The notes under the pieces were generated by a model. The model had not been told where the DNA came from. It searched no databases and saw nothing but the letters and a program-made list of their open reading frames with translations. From NCBI GenBank assembly GCA_001799635.1, contig MGTV01000008.1, forward strand, positions 64,879 to 128,878: a DNA stretch of 64,000 bases, written 5' to 3'. The position numbers were made by a program, and so were the translations under genes. Numbering within the stretch: the stretch's first letter is position 1; every line of letters starts with the position of its first letter. Origin of the DNA: Elusimicrobia bacterium GWA2_62_23 (GTDB lineage Bacteria; Elusimicrobiota; Elusimicrobia; Elusimicrobiales; UBA9959). Below are positions 8,161 to 18,089 of the stretch, one piece after another.

Positions 8161-9587
8161 GCTTCGGCCCCTCGGGAGGAACTCCCCGGAAAGATTCCAT
8201 TTTTTCCTCCATAGCCCCGGCCCAGCCAGCGCCGGCCCCGGCTCCCGCCGCGGCGCCGCGCCCGGCCATGGACGCCGAGGGCCTCGCCGCCCTCAAACAG
8301 AAGATAGACGTGATGGAAAAGAACATTGTGGCCCAGTTGGAGAAGAAACTGTCCGACCAGGCCAAGGCCCCCGCCGGGGCGCCGCCTCCTCCCGCTCCGG
8401 CCGCGCCGCCGGTCCCCGACATGTTCTTCCGCAAGATGGAGGACCTGGAACGCCGCCTCGCCGATTTCGGGCAGGCCGCCGCCGTGTCCGCTTCCCAGCT
8501 GCGCAACATCGAGGAGTCCAAGATCAGCGCCCGCCGCGAGATCGAGGACCTGTTGAAGGCCGTGCGCGACCAGCAGAAATACTCCGAGATGGACCGCCAG
8601 ATGCACGACCAGCTGGAGAAAGCCTGGACGCGCGCCGAAGAGCTCGAAAAGAAGCTGATGGATTTCTACTCCTCCGTCATCGCCATGGAGGCCAAGCGCC
8701 GCGACGACGCCGCGGCCTCTTCGGACAAGTCCGTGGCCGCCCTGGAGGCGCTCACCGCTCGGTTGGCCGCGCTGGAGCAGCGCCTGGCCGCGTCCCCCAT
8801 TGAACAGCTCGCCGGGGACATGCGCCGCGCCCAGGAGGAGTTCATGGCCCGGGCCGCGCGGGAGTCCTCCGCCATGCTGGCCGCCCAGGAAGCCGCCGCC
8901 CGCGACACCCTGGCGGGCTTCCGCGACGCTTCCGCGTCGCTGCGGGACTTCTTCGATAATAATTTCAGGCGCGAACTTAACGGCCTCTCCGAGCGCGTGG
9001 CCGGCGAGACCGCCGCCCTCCGCCGCGAACTGGCCGCTTCCCTGCAGGAGTCCCGCGACCTCCTGCGCGAACAGGGCGCCGCGGCCGCCGCCCGGACCGA
9101 CGAGTTCGGCAAGGTGCTGGAGGCGTCCCGGCTTAAGTCCGAGGCCGCCGAGGCCGCGTTGGAAGTCTCCGCCCGCCGCCAGGCGCTGGCCCTGGAGGAA
9201 TTCGCCCGCCGGCTGGACGCCGACCTGCGCGCCGTCAGCTCCGAATACCTGGCGGCCGCCAAGAAGGAGAACGACGAGCGCTTCGCCCGGTTCGGCGCCA
9301 AGTACGCCGACGCCCTCCTGTCCGTGACTTTCGTCGAGAATTTCCGCGCCGCTATCACCGCTTCCATTGACAGGCTGCAGGCCCATGAGGCCCGGATGAC
9401 GGAATTCCTGTCGCATGTTTCTCCGGTGCAGCTGGAGCGCCTGATGGGGGTTTCCGGCGAGGTGGTGCGCGAGCAGTTCGAGGCCATGGGGAACGCGACC
9501 GGCGAGCTTAAGGAAGACCTGGCCCGCCTGCGCGACATCAAGCGCGGCATAGAACAGAAGGTCCGCGACATCTTCGGAGAAAGCTAA
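8157..9587 (+). CDS. long cytoplasmic coiled-coil protein of the motor unit
   Basis: 476 aa, no signal peptide and no membrane segment. Residues 1-38 are Pro/Ala-rich with a short KDSIFSSIAP motif; a second Pro-rich linker lies near 68-86. Nearly all of 90-476 is predicted coiled coil rich in Ala, Glu, Arg and Leu (RRLADFGQAAAVSAS, LEALTARLAALEQRLA, LKEDLARLRDIKRGIEQK). It overlaps the rotor gene by an ATGA and the motB gene by one base, so stable co-expression is very likely. No known flagellar protein of this form is recognised. Plausible roles are a scaffold, a link from rotor to cytoplasmic cargo, or a switch/adaptor replacing FliM/FliN; these are guesses. Shared length and Pro-rich N-tail should make orthologues easy to find. 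Confidence 0.85.
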   Translation: MSFGPSGGTPRKDSIFSSIAPAQPAPAPAPAAAPRPAMDAEGLAALKQKIDVMEKNIVAQLEKKLSDQAKAPAGAPPPPAPAAPPVPDMFFRKMEDLERRLADFGQAAAVSASQLRNIEESKISARREIEDLLKAVRDQQKYSEMDRQMHDQLEKAWTRAEELEKKLMDFYSSVIAMEAKRRDDAAASSDKSVAALEALTARLAALEQRLAASPIEQLAGDMRRAQEEFMARAARESSAMLAAQEAAARDTLAGFRDASASLRDFFDNNFRRELNGLSERVAGETAALRRELAASLQESRDLLREQGAAAAARTDEFGKVLEASRLKSEAAEAALEVSARRQALALEEFARRLDADLRAVSSEYLAAAKKENDERFARFGAKYADALLSVTFVENFRAAITASIDRLQAHEARMTEFLSHVSPVQLERLMGVSGEVVREQFEAMGNATGELKEDLARLRDIKRGIEQKVRDIFGES

Positions 9588-10267
9588 TGGGTGTTTACCG
9601 CAGCCGCCGCGACGAGTTGGAGAACCATCTTAACAGGGGCGCCCTCTGGGCCGTCACCTACGGCGACCTCATGAGCTACCTCATGATCTTTTTCCTGGTG
9701 CTCTTCTCTTTCTCCATCGCCAAGACCGACAAGGCCAAAAGCCGCAAGTACGAGGAATCCCTCGCCAACATCCAGCGCGCGTTCGGCGGCAAGGCCGACG
9801 TGCAGCGGCTGGAGCGCGCCATGGCCAAGGAGCAGGAGGAGGCCGCCGGCGAGAAGCTCAAGGAGTCCGTCTCGTCGAGCCTGGTGCAGGTGGAGCAGAC
9901 CGAGAAAAAGATCAAGCTGGTGCTCACCGAAGGCGTTCTCTTCAGCTCCGGCCGCGCCGACCTGCAGGACCGGGCCAAGGAAGTGCTGAAACCCATTGTG
10001 GATGAACTGAAGAAACTCCCCAACGAGGTGGTGGTGGAAGGGCATACCGACAACGTGCCCATCCGCAGCGGGCGGTACTCCACCAACTGGGAACTTTCCA
10101 TGGCGCGCGCTTACAGCGTCATCAGTTATTTCGAGGAATTGGGCATGGACAAGAAGCGCCTGGCCGGCATCGGCTACGGCGAGAACCGCCCCGTGGCCGA
10201 GAACACCACCTTCGACGGCCGCGCCAGGAACCGCCGCATAGAGATCTCCCTGATGAAGACCAATTAG
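9587..10267 (+). CDS. motB: MotB-family stator with OmpA peptidoglycan-binding domain
   Basis: 226 aa. One N-terminal membrane helix (about 22-43) carries D27 in VTYGDLMSYLMIFFLVLF, the position of the essential ion-binding Asp of MotB. Residues 45-105 form a helical linker. Residues about 110-224 are an OmpA-like domain with VVEGHTDNVPI, TNWELSMARA and RRIEI, the peptidoglycan-binding motifs. This is a complete MotB architecture that should anchor the stator to the cell wall. It ends the four-gene unit with motA, the FliF-FliG fusion and the coiled-coil gene. The retained Asp and OmpA motifs argue for a functional ion-driven stator, not a relic. Confidence 0.92.
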   Translation: MGVYRSRRDELENHLNRGALWAVTYGDLMSYLMIFFLVLFSFSIAKTDKAKSRKYEESLANIQRAFGGKADVQRLERAMAKEQEEAAGEKLKESVSSSLVQVEQTEKKIKLVLTEGVLFSSGRADLQDRAKEVLKPIVDELKKLPNEVVVEGHTDNVPIRSGRYSTNWELSMARAYSVISYFEELGMDKKRLAGIGYGENRPVAENTTFDGRARNRRIEISLMKTN

Positions 10268-10295
10268 GAAGGCCGCCGCCTTCCCGAAGCGACCG

Positions 10296-10322
10296 GGCCG
10301 ACGAGTGTCGGCCTATTCGTTA
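10296..10322 (+). terminator. possible terminator after motB
   Basis: A hairpin with 7-bp GC-rich stem (GGCCGAC at 10296-10302, GTCGGCC at 10307-10313) and 4-nt loop is followed by a T-rich run (10314-10322). It overlaps the stop of the convergent minus-strand gene. The T run is interrupted, so strength is uncertain. A second stem (GGAAGGC/GCCTTCC) lies immediately after the motB stop. Confidence 0.4.
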
Positions 10323-10864
10323 TTGTGGGGGGAATGCTCCGCCAGGAAGTCCCGGTCGCCCAGCACCGCGTCGCGGTTCTTGGCGAAGGGGCGCCAGAGT
10401 TTGCCGGGCACCTCTTCGGCCATGAAAGCCCTGTAGGCCTCCAGCGCGGCCGCGGGGTCGGCGGCGAAAGTGTCGAGCACCAGGCCCTTGTCCGCTATGC
10501 CTTCGGCGCCCAGGTAGCGGGCGGCGCTGGACCATTTGTAATCCTCGGGTCTGGCGGCCAGGCCTTCTTTCACCGGCGCCAGGTGCAGGAACCTGGCCAG
10601 CGCGGCGGAGTATTTCTCCGGCTGCAGCAGTTTGTATTTGCAGCGCGACGTGTCCGGCTTGAACTCCCGCATGGCCTGGCGCAGGTCCTTGCCCGGCGTC
10701 ACGAAATAGAGCAGCGCCCTGTCCGGCAGCAGCGCGTAAGCCGGCAACTGGAGGCCCAGGCCGGCCTTGAGCCGCGCCAGGGCTTCCAGGTAGGCGTCCC
10801 GGGCGGCGGCGTCAGGGAGGGGGGAATTGTCGGTGACCAGGCAATGCGCGTTGTTGAAGAACAT
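10313..10864 (-). CDS. degenerate REP-associated transposase-like (RAYT/Y1-type) protein without HUH motif
   Basis: The start at 10864 (MFFNNAHCLV) is chosen because an extended -10 box ends 6 nt before it; a farther ATG at 10897 lacks support. The product is 183 aa. The C-terminal part carries the RAYT signature ARFLHLAPVKEGLAARPEDY-KWSSAARYLG, matching the family pattern of N-P-V-x-A-G-L-V followed by Y-x-W-S-S. In active Y1 transposases the segment after Y-x-L-M-P holds a His-hydrophobic-His pair; here it reads YALLPDRALLYF, so both histidines are missing. The Tyr nucleophile region is replaced by CKYKLL. It is therefore unlikely to cut DNA, and may be a domesticated or decaying copy. It stands alone on the minus strand between two plus-strand operons. 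Confidence 0.65.
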   Translation of the reverse strand: MFFNNAHCLVTDNSPLPDAAARDAYLEALARLKAGLGLQLPAYALLPDRALLYFVTPGKDLRQAMREFKPDTSRCKYKLLQPEKYSAALARFLHLAPVKEGLAARPEDYKWSSAARYLGAEGIADKGLVLDTFAADPAAALEAYRAFMAEEVPGKLWRPFAKNRDAVLGDRDFLAEHSPHNNE

Positions 10865-10870
10865 GCCACC

Positions 10871-10879
10871 ATTGTAGCA
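10871..10879 (-). promoter_or_regulatory. extended -10 box giving a probably leaderless transcript of the RAYT-like gene
   Basis: On the minus strand TGC-TACAAT occupies 10879 to 10871. The ATG at 10864 begins 6 nt beyond it, where transcription would be expected to start. No ribosome binding site is possible in that gap. The same geometry recurs at four to five other genes in the window. Confidence 0.45.
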
Positions 10880-10915
10880 CATGGGGGGGCTCCGCAAAAG
10901 GCGGAGGTAGTTTTG

Positions 10916-10921
10916 TATAAT
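10916..10921 (+). promoter_or_regulatory. -10 box of the ileS operon
   Basis: TATAAT at 10916-10921, preceded directly by TTTTG, lies 32 nt before the ileS ATG. An AAAGGA ribosome binding site is at about 10937-10942. A small GC hairpin (CTCCGC/GCGGAG, 10890-10906) lies upstream where the -35 would be; its role is unclear. Confidence 0.5.
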
Positions 10922-10953
10922 TAACTTTGATTTTTATAAAGGACGTATAAGCG

Positions 10954-13775
<2,822 letters not shown>

Positions 13776-13776
<1 letters not shown>

Positions 13777-14228
13777 TGAGCAAGCTCACCAGCCCGGCCA
13801 TAGTGCTGGCCGTCTTCCTGCTGGACCGCCTTACCAAGGCGGCGGCCGTGGACCGGCTTTACATGAAGTCGGTGCAGGTGCTGCCGTTCTTCCGCCTGAC
13901 CTGGGCGGAGAACACCGGCGTCTCCTTCGGGCTCTTTACGAACAACAACCTCTTTTTCCTCGTCTTCAGCGCGCTGCTGGTCTGCGCCCTGCTGCTCTTC
14001 CGGCGCCGCCTGCAGGCGCACGGCCGGGCCGCGGCCGTGGGACTGGCGCTGGTGCTGGGCGGGGCGCTGGGCAACCTGTACGACCGCATCGCTTACGGTT
14101 TCGTAGTGGACTTCCTGGACTTCTCCTTCTTCCCGGCCGTTTTCAACGCCGCGGACAGCGCCATTACCGTGGGCGCGCTGCTGCTGGCCTGGGGCATGAG
14201 GGAACGGTCCGAAACAAGGAAAACATGA
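13776..14228 (+). CDS. lspA: lipoprotein signal peptidase (signal peptidase II)
   Basis: 150 aa, start ATG sharing one base with the ileS stop (TGATG). LspA is the inner-membrane aspartyl protease that removes signal peptides from diacylglyceryl-modified prolipoproteins. Four membrane segments are visible. The two catalytic-aspartate motifs are present: GNLYDRI and FNAADSAI; the AENTGVSFG motif upstream is also conserved. ileS-lspA adjacency is a classic arrangement in many bacteria, which supports both calls. The gene overlaps the next, a predicted lipoprotein, by 4 nt, placing an LspA substrate in the same transcript. Confidence 0.95.
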
Positions 14229-15139
14229 AGAAAACACTGTTCCTGTTCGCCGCGGTGGCGGCCCTGGGCGGCTGCAACCGCTCGCCGGAGTTCTACTTCA
14301 AGCGGGCCAACGCGCTGCTGGCCTCCGGGCGCGAATCGGCCGCCCTCGAAAATTACAACAAGGCGCTGCTGCTCAAGAAGAACTTCCCCGAAGCCCTCAC
14401 CGCCCGCGGCATGCTCTTCGAGCGCCAGGGCGACCGGCAGAAAGCCGGCCTGGATTACCGCAAGGCCCTCGAGACCGACAAGGCTTACCTGCCCGCCTAC
14501 AACAACCTCGCCGCCATGCTCATGGACGGGGGGAATTACCAGGAGGCCGAGCGGCTGCTCACCTCGGCCCTGGAAGTGAAGCCGGACTACGCCTACGCCA
14601 TGCTCAACCGCGGCCTCTCGCGCTACAAGCTGGGCGACTGCGCTGGCGCCACCGCCGACCTTTCTCTCGCCCTGGCGGCCAATCCCAGGTTCGAACTGGC
14701 CTATTACCACCGCGCCCTCTGCGCGCGCCGGGCCGGCAACACCCCCGCCGCCATGAACGACCTGGACGCCGTGCTGGCCCTCAACCCCGCCGCCGCGCTG
14801 GCCTGGTTCGAGCGCGGCAAGGCGCTGTATTCTTTCAAGGACTATCCCGGCGCCGCCGGGGAGTTCCTCAAGGCGCAGCAGCTCAACGCCGCGGACCCCT
14901 CTTTCGCCTTCTGGCGCGCGCAGGCCCTCTACCGCGCCGTGGAGCTCCGTCCCGATTCCCACCAGGCCGAGTGCCTGCTGGGAGATATCTACGGAACCAT
15001 GAAGGACCTCAAGGCCGCCGAAGAACATTATCTTAAGGCCGCCCAACTGGCCCCGCAGTACGCCTCGGTGTACAAGGCCCGCCTGGCCGCCCTGAGCGCC
15101 CCCGTAAAGCGCCGCCCCGCCGCCCGCAAAAGGAGCTGA
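14225..15139 (+). CDS. TPR-repeat lipoprotein
   Basis: 304 aa. A lipoprotein signal peptide ends in LGGC with lipidated Cys17. The mature part is about eight tetratricopeptide repeats spanning residues 22-290 (FYFKRANALLASGRESAALENY, ALTARGMLFERQGDRQKA, AYNNLAAMLMDGGNYQEA and so on). TPR solenoids bind other proteins; an outer-membrane or periplasmic scaffold is likely, as for PilF/BamD-type lipoproteins, but no specific partner is evident. The start overlaps lspA by ATGA and the next gene begins 1 nt after the stop. A Lys/Arg-rich tail ends the protein. Confidence 0.88.
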   Translation: MKKTLFLFAAVAALGGCNRSPEFYFKRANALLASGRESAALENYNKALLLKKNFPEALTARGMLFERQGDRQKAGLDYRKALETDKAYLPAYNNLAAMLMDGGNYQEAERLLTSALEVKPDYAYAMLNRGLSRYKLGDCAGATADLSLALAANPRFELAYYHRALCARRAGNTPAAMNDLDAVLALNPAAALAWFERGKALYSFKDYPGAAGEFLKAQQLNAADPSFAFWRAQALYRAVELRPDSHQAECLLGDIYGTMKDLKAAEEHYLKAAQLAPQYASVYKARLAALSAPVKRRPAARKRS

Positions 15140-15140
15140 C

Positions 15141-17273
15141 ATGTCAGAAGACCAGAACCTGCCCGAGTGGCGCAAAAAATTCCTCGCCACCCGGATGACC
15201 TTCGAGAGCATCCTGTTCGAACGGGAGCTCCTGGTCCCGCAGAAAGAGAAATTTTCCACCGGCCTGCTCTGGCTGGGGGGGATCTGGCTGCTGCACGCGC
15301 TGCTGCTGGCCCAGTGGGCCCTGCGCCGCGGCTACTTCTTCACCCAGGCCGACGCCGTTAGCTTCAACGCCGTGCTGCATTACGCTTCCTACCTGCAGAC
15401 CCAGGGCTTATGGGCGCTCGTAAAGCCGGAGTTCTCGGGCCTGTCGCTCAACCCGCCGCTGTACTACCTGGCCTATGTGCCGGTGCTCAAATACCTGACC
15501 TCGGACCTCAACCTGGCGCTCATCGCGGTCAACTCCTTCTTCCTGCTGGTCATCGCCCTGTCCGTCTTCCTCGCCGTGCGCAAGAGCCGCCCCAACAGCT
15601 CCGGCTGGCTGGGCGCCGCCTTCGCGCTGGCCCTGCCTTTTGTGCAGGAGGCGGCCCGCCGCCCCTCGCCGGAACTGGCGCTCCTGGCCATGGTGGCGGC
15701 CATGTACTCCTGCTACATCCGCTCCGACGAGTTCGAACACGCCAAGTGGACCTTCGCCTTCGCGCTCTGCGCCAGCCTCGGGTTCTACTCGCATCAGTTC
15801 TTCTGGCTGTATTTCCTGCCGCTGCTGCCGTTCATCGGCGCCGGTTTCGCCAGCCCCTACTCGCGCGACGAGCTCTTCAAAGGCATGTTCCCGGGCGTGG
15901 TGCTGAACCTGCCCTGGTACCTCTTCCTCGCCGCGGCCGTCGCCGCCGGCTTCGTGCCGCTGTGGGGAGCCTACAACGGCTTCTGGCATTACTTCAAACT
16001 GGGCGCGGCCTCGGCCGGCCTGCCGCTGTTCACCCTGGGCGCCGCGGCGCTCGCCTGGATGTATTTCGCCGTGTTCATGCCTTACGACAAGAACAAGGTG
16101 GTGGCCGCCTGGTTCTGGGCCCCGTACCTGCTGCTCACCTGGGCGGTGCGCGGCTCGCGCCCCGAACTGCTCTACCCCGCCCTGCTGCCTTTCGCCGTGG
16201 CCCTGCCGGTAATGACCCCTCACGCCGTGCGCCGCTACCTGCTGGTCTTCGTGCTGGCGCTGGGCGCCGCCGGCCAGAGCGGCCTGCTGCGCCCCGTGTC
16301 GCTGGGCGGCTACCAGCTGGCGGGCCTGCCCCTGCCCCCGTCGGGCGAATACCGCGCCGCCGAACTGCTTTCCCTGGTGAAGACCAGTACGCCCGCCGGC
16401 GGCGGCGTGGCCGGTGTTTACGGCGGCGACGCTTTTTTTAACGCCGGGAGCCTGCGCTTCGCGGCGGCCAAGAGCAATCCCGGCGCGAAGTTCGCCGCGG
16501 ACCCGGCCTGCCCGGCCTGCTCTTTCGCCCTCATCTACAAAGGCCCGCGTTTCGGCGAGAAGCCCTCGCCCTCCTCGCTGGCCTTCCTGGAGCTCAAGAA
16601 GGAAGCCTGGTTCCCGGTCCTCTTCGAAAAGAAAGGGGAACTGGACATGGCCGACACCTCCCGGGCCGAGGTTTACGTGAAGCTGGGCGACCGCATGCGC
16701 TTCTTCGACGACGGGCCGCATCGGCTGCGCAACCTGCGCTTCGGGCCTCTCAAGATAGAAGAAGCCACGCTGACCCTCGGCAAGTTCGACGAAGCCACCG
16801 GCGTTTACGGTTCGGCCAGGTTCTTCGCCCCTTACGCCTCCGTGCTGGGCGGGGACATTTACGGCCTCACCGCCGAGATCTCGGGCCTGGCCGCGGCCGG
16901 CCCCGGGCTCAATCCTTTCGTGCCGGCGGGCGTTTCCTCGGTGCGCATAACCTCCGCCAAGATCAGCGCCTACGCGGTGGAGCGCTTCCTGGCCGAGCGC
17001 TTTCCCTCGCTGGCCGAGCTGGAAGTGAAGATGGACGACACGCTCCTGGTTTCGGCCATAGTCCGAGGCCGCCGGCTTACCGCCGATTTCGAAGTGCGCG
17101 TGGTCAACGGCGGGGTCCTGGAGGCCCGGCCCGCGGAGTTCGCGGTGGGCCCGGTCATGGTGCCGGATTACCTGCTGCGCCTGTTCACTTTCCGCTACGA
17201 CTTTTCCGACAATCCCTATGGCATTAAGGTGAACTCCCTGCGGCTGGGGGGACAGATGGCCGAACTCAACTGA
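15141..17273 (+). CDS. GT-C-type membrane glycosyltransferase-like protein with C-terminal LmeA/DUF2993-like domain
   Basis: 710 aa. Residues 1-43 are cytoplasmic; about 44-400 contain 9-11 membrane helices. The first loop has QADAVSFNAVLHYASYL and LNPPLYYLAYVPVLKYL, the pattern of PMT/ArnT-type GT-C enzymes in which an acidic residue near the first periplasmic loop binds a polyprenyl-phosphate sugar. Residues about 400-505 are a soluble segment. From about residue 510 a separate soluble domain begins (LRFGPLKIEEATLTLG, AKISAYAVERFLAERFP, DDTLLVSAIVRGRRLTADFEV, VPDYLLRLF) that resembles the LmeA/DUF2993 lipid-binding fold. The fusion of a membrane sugar transferase with a lipid-binding domain is unusual. 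The C-domain call is from pattern only. Confidence 0.65.
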   Translation: MSEDQNLPEWRKKFLATRMTFESILFERELLVPQKEKFSTGLLWLGGIWLLHALLLAQWALRRGYFFTQADAVSFNAVLHYASYLQTQGLWALVKPEFSGLSLNPPLYYLAYVPVLKYLTSDLNLALIAVNSFFLLVIALSVFLAVRKSRPNSSGWLGAAFALALPFVQEAARRPSPELALLAMVAAMYSCYIRSDEFEHAKWTFAFALCASLGFYSHQFFWLYFLPLLPFIGAGFASPYSRDELFKGMFPGVVLNLPWYLFLAAAVAAGFVPLWGAYNGFWHYFKLGAASAGLPLFTLGAAALAWMYFAVFMPYDKNKVVAAWFWAPYLLLTWAVRGSRPELLYPALLPFAVALPVMTPHAVRRYLLVFVLALGAAGQSGLLRPVSLGGYQLAGLPLPPSGEYRAAELLSLVKTSTPAGGGVAGVYGGDAFFNAGSLRFAAAKSNPGAKFAADPACPACSFALIYKGPRFGEKPSPSSLAFLELKKEAWFPVLFEKKGELDMADTSRAEVYVKLGDRMRFFDDGPHRLRNLRFGPLKIEEATLTLGKFDEATGVYGSARFFAPYASVLGGDIYGLTAEISGLAAAGPGLNPFVPAGVSSVRITSAKISAYAVERFLAERFPSLAELEVKMDDTLLVSAIVRGRRLTADFEVRVVNGGVLEARPAEFAVGPVMVPDYLLRLFTFRYDFSDNPYGIKVNSLRLGGQMAELN

Positions 17274-18088
17274 TGAAAAAACTCCTGCTGCCCCTGCTCC
17301 TTTGCTGCTGCGCCTGCGTGGAAGTCCCTACCGGCAGCCTGCCCGCCCCCGAGGCGGCCCAGCCCCTGGAAAGCCCTTTCCGGGGCCTGGACCCCGGCTA
17401 TAAGACCGTGGAGAGCGCCCATTTCTCGGTGCAGGCCTACTCGTCCTCCTCGGCCGCGCTCTACTCTTCGCTCTGCGAGGAGAACTACACCCGCATCATG
17501 CAGGACCTCGGCCTTTATTCCTTCGTGCCGGCCCGGCCCTACAACGTGGTGATCTATAAGGACGCCGCGGAATACCGCGCCAAGACCGGCCAGGCCGAAT
17601 GGTCCGGCGGCGCGGCCTACGGCAACGCCCTGCTGCTTTACGAGGGCGAGGGCCTGCGCGCCTCCATGGCCCACGAGATGACGCACCTGGTCTTCAACGA
17701 ATTCATGGGGCTCGCCCAGGCCTCCTCCCTGCGCTGGCTCAACGAAGGCGTGGCCGTGTACGAGGAAAGCCGCTCCAACCAGGCTTCCTCCGCCTATTAT
17801 TCCGGCCGTGTGGCTTCCGCCGTGGCGCCCAACCCCATCCCCTTCACGCAGATGGTGAACCTGGCGCCGGTGAGCGAATCCCAGCGCAACGTGGACCGCT
17901 GGTACGCCCAGGTGGGCTCCGTGGCCGGCTTCCTGGTGCGCCAGGGCGGCTCGTTTAATTTCTCGCTCTTCCTCGGCCGCCTGCGCGACGGCGCCTCCGT
18001 GGACCGGGCCCTGGAAGAGGTCTATTCCGGCGTCTGGAAGACCCTCGCCGACGTGGAGCGTTCCTGGCTGCTGGAAGTGAAGCACTGA
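17273..18088 (+). CDS. peptidase MA-like zinc metallopeptidase, probable lipoprotein
   Basis: 271 aa. The start overlaps the previous stop by one base. A signal sequence with a run of cysteines (residues 11-15, LLCCCACVE) suggests a lipoprotein. The gluzincin active site H134-E-M-T-H138 is intact, with the third ligand Glu158 in WLNEGVAVYEE, 20 residues after the second His. This is the peptidase MA (M1-like) arrangement: SMAHEMTHLVFNEFMG. Such proteins are predicted cell-envelope proteases of unknown substrate. The C-terminal helices (VGSVAGFLVRQGGSFNFSLFLGRL) match the family. It is cotranscribed with the GT-C gene and copA. Confidence 0.82.
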   Translation: MKKLLLPLLLCCCACVEVPTGSLPAPEAAQPLESPFRGLDPGYKTVESAHFSVQAYSSSSAALYSSLCEENYTRIMQDLGLYSFVPARPYNVVIYKDAAEYRAKTGQAEWSGGAAYGNALLLYEGEGLRASMAHEMTHLVFNEFMGLAQASSLRWLNEGVAVYEESRSNQASSAYYSGRVASAVAPNPIPFTQMVNLAPVSESQRNVDRWYAQVGSVAGFLVRQGGSFNFSLFLGRLRDGASVDRALEEVYSGVWKTLADVERSWLLEVKH

Positions 18089-18089
18089 T

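Noticed and set aside
5795-10267. Zorya-type anti-phage system (ZorA/ZorB are MotA/MotB-like)
   Set aside because: No helicase or ZorC/ZorD-like gene is present, MotA lacks a long cytoplasmic tail, and the second gene is a FliF-FliG fusion instead.
5795-10267. Ordinary flagellar operon
   Set aside because: No FliM, FliN, FlhA/B, FliI, rod, hook or flagellin gene is visible, and the FliF part lacks two ring domains and its first TM helix.
10865-10953. T-box leader before ileS (also considered before thrS)
   Set aside because: Both leaders are too short and lack a T-box sequence and specifier stem.
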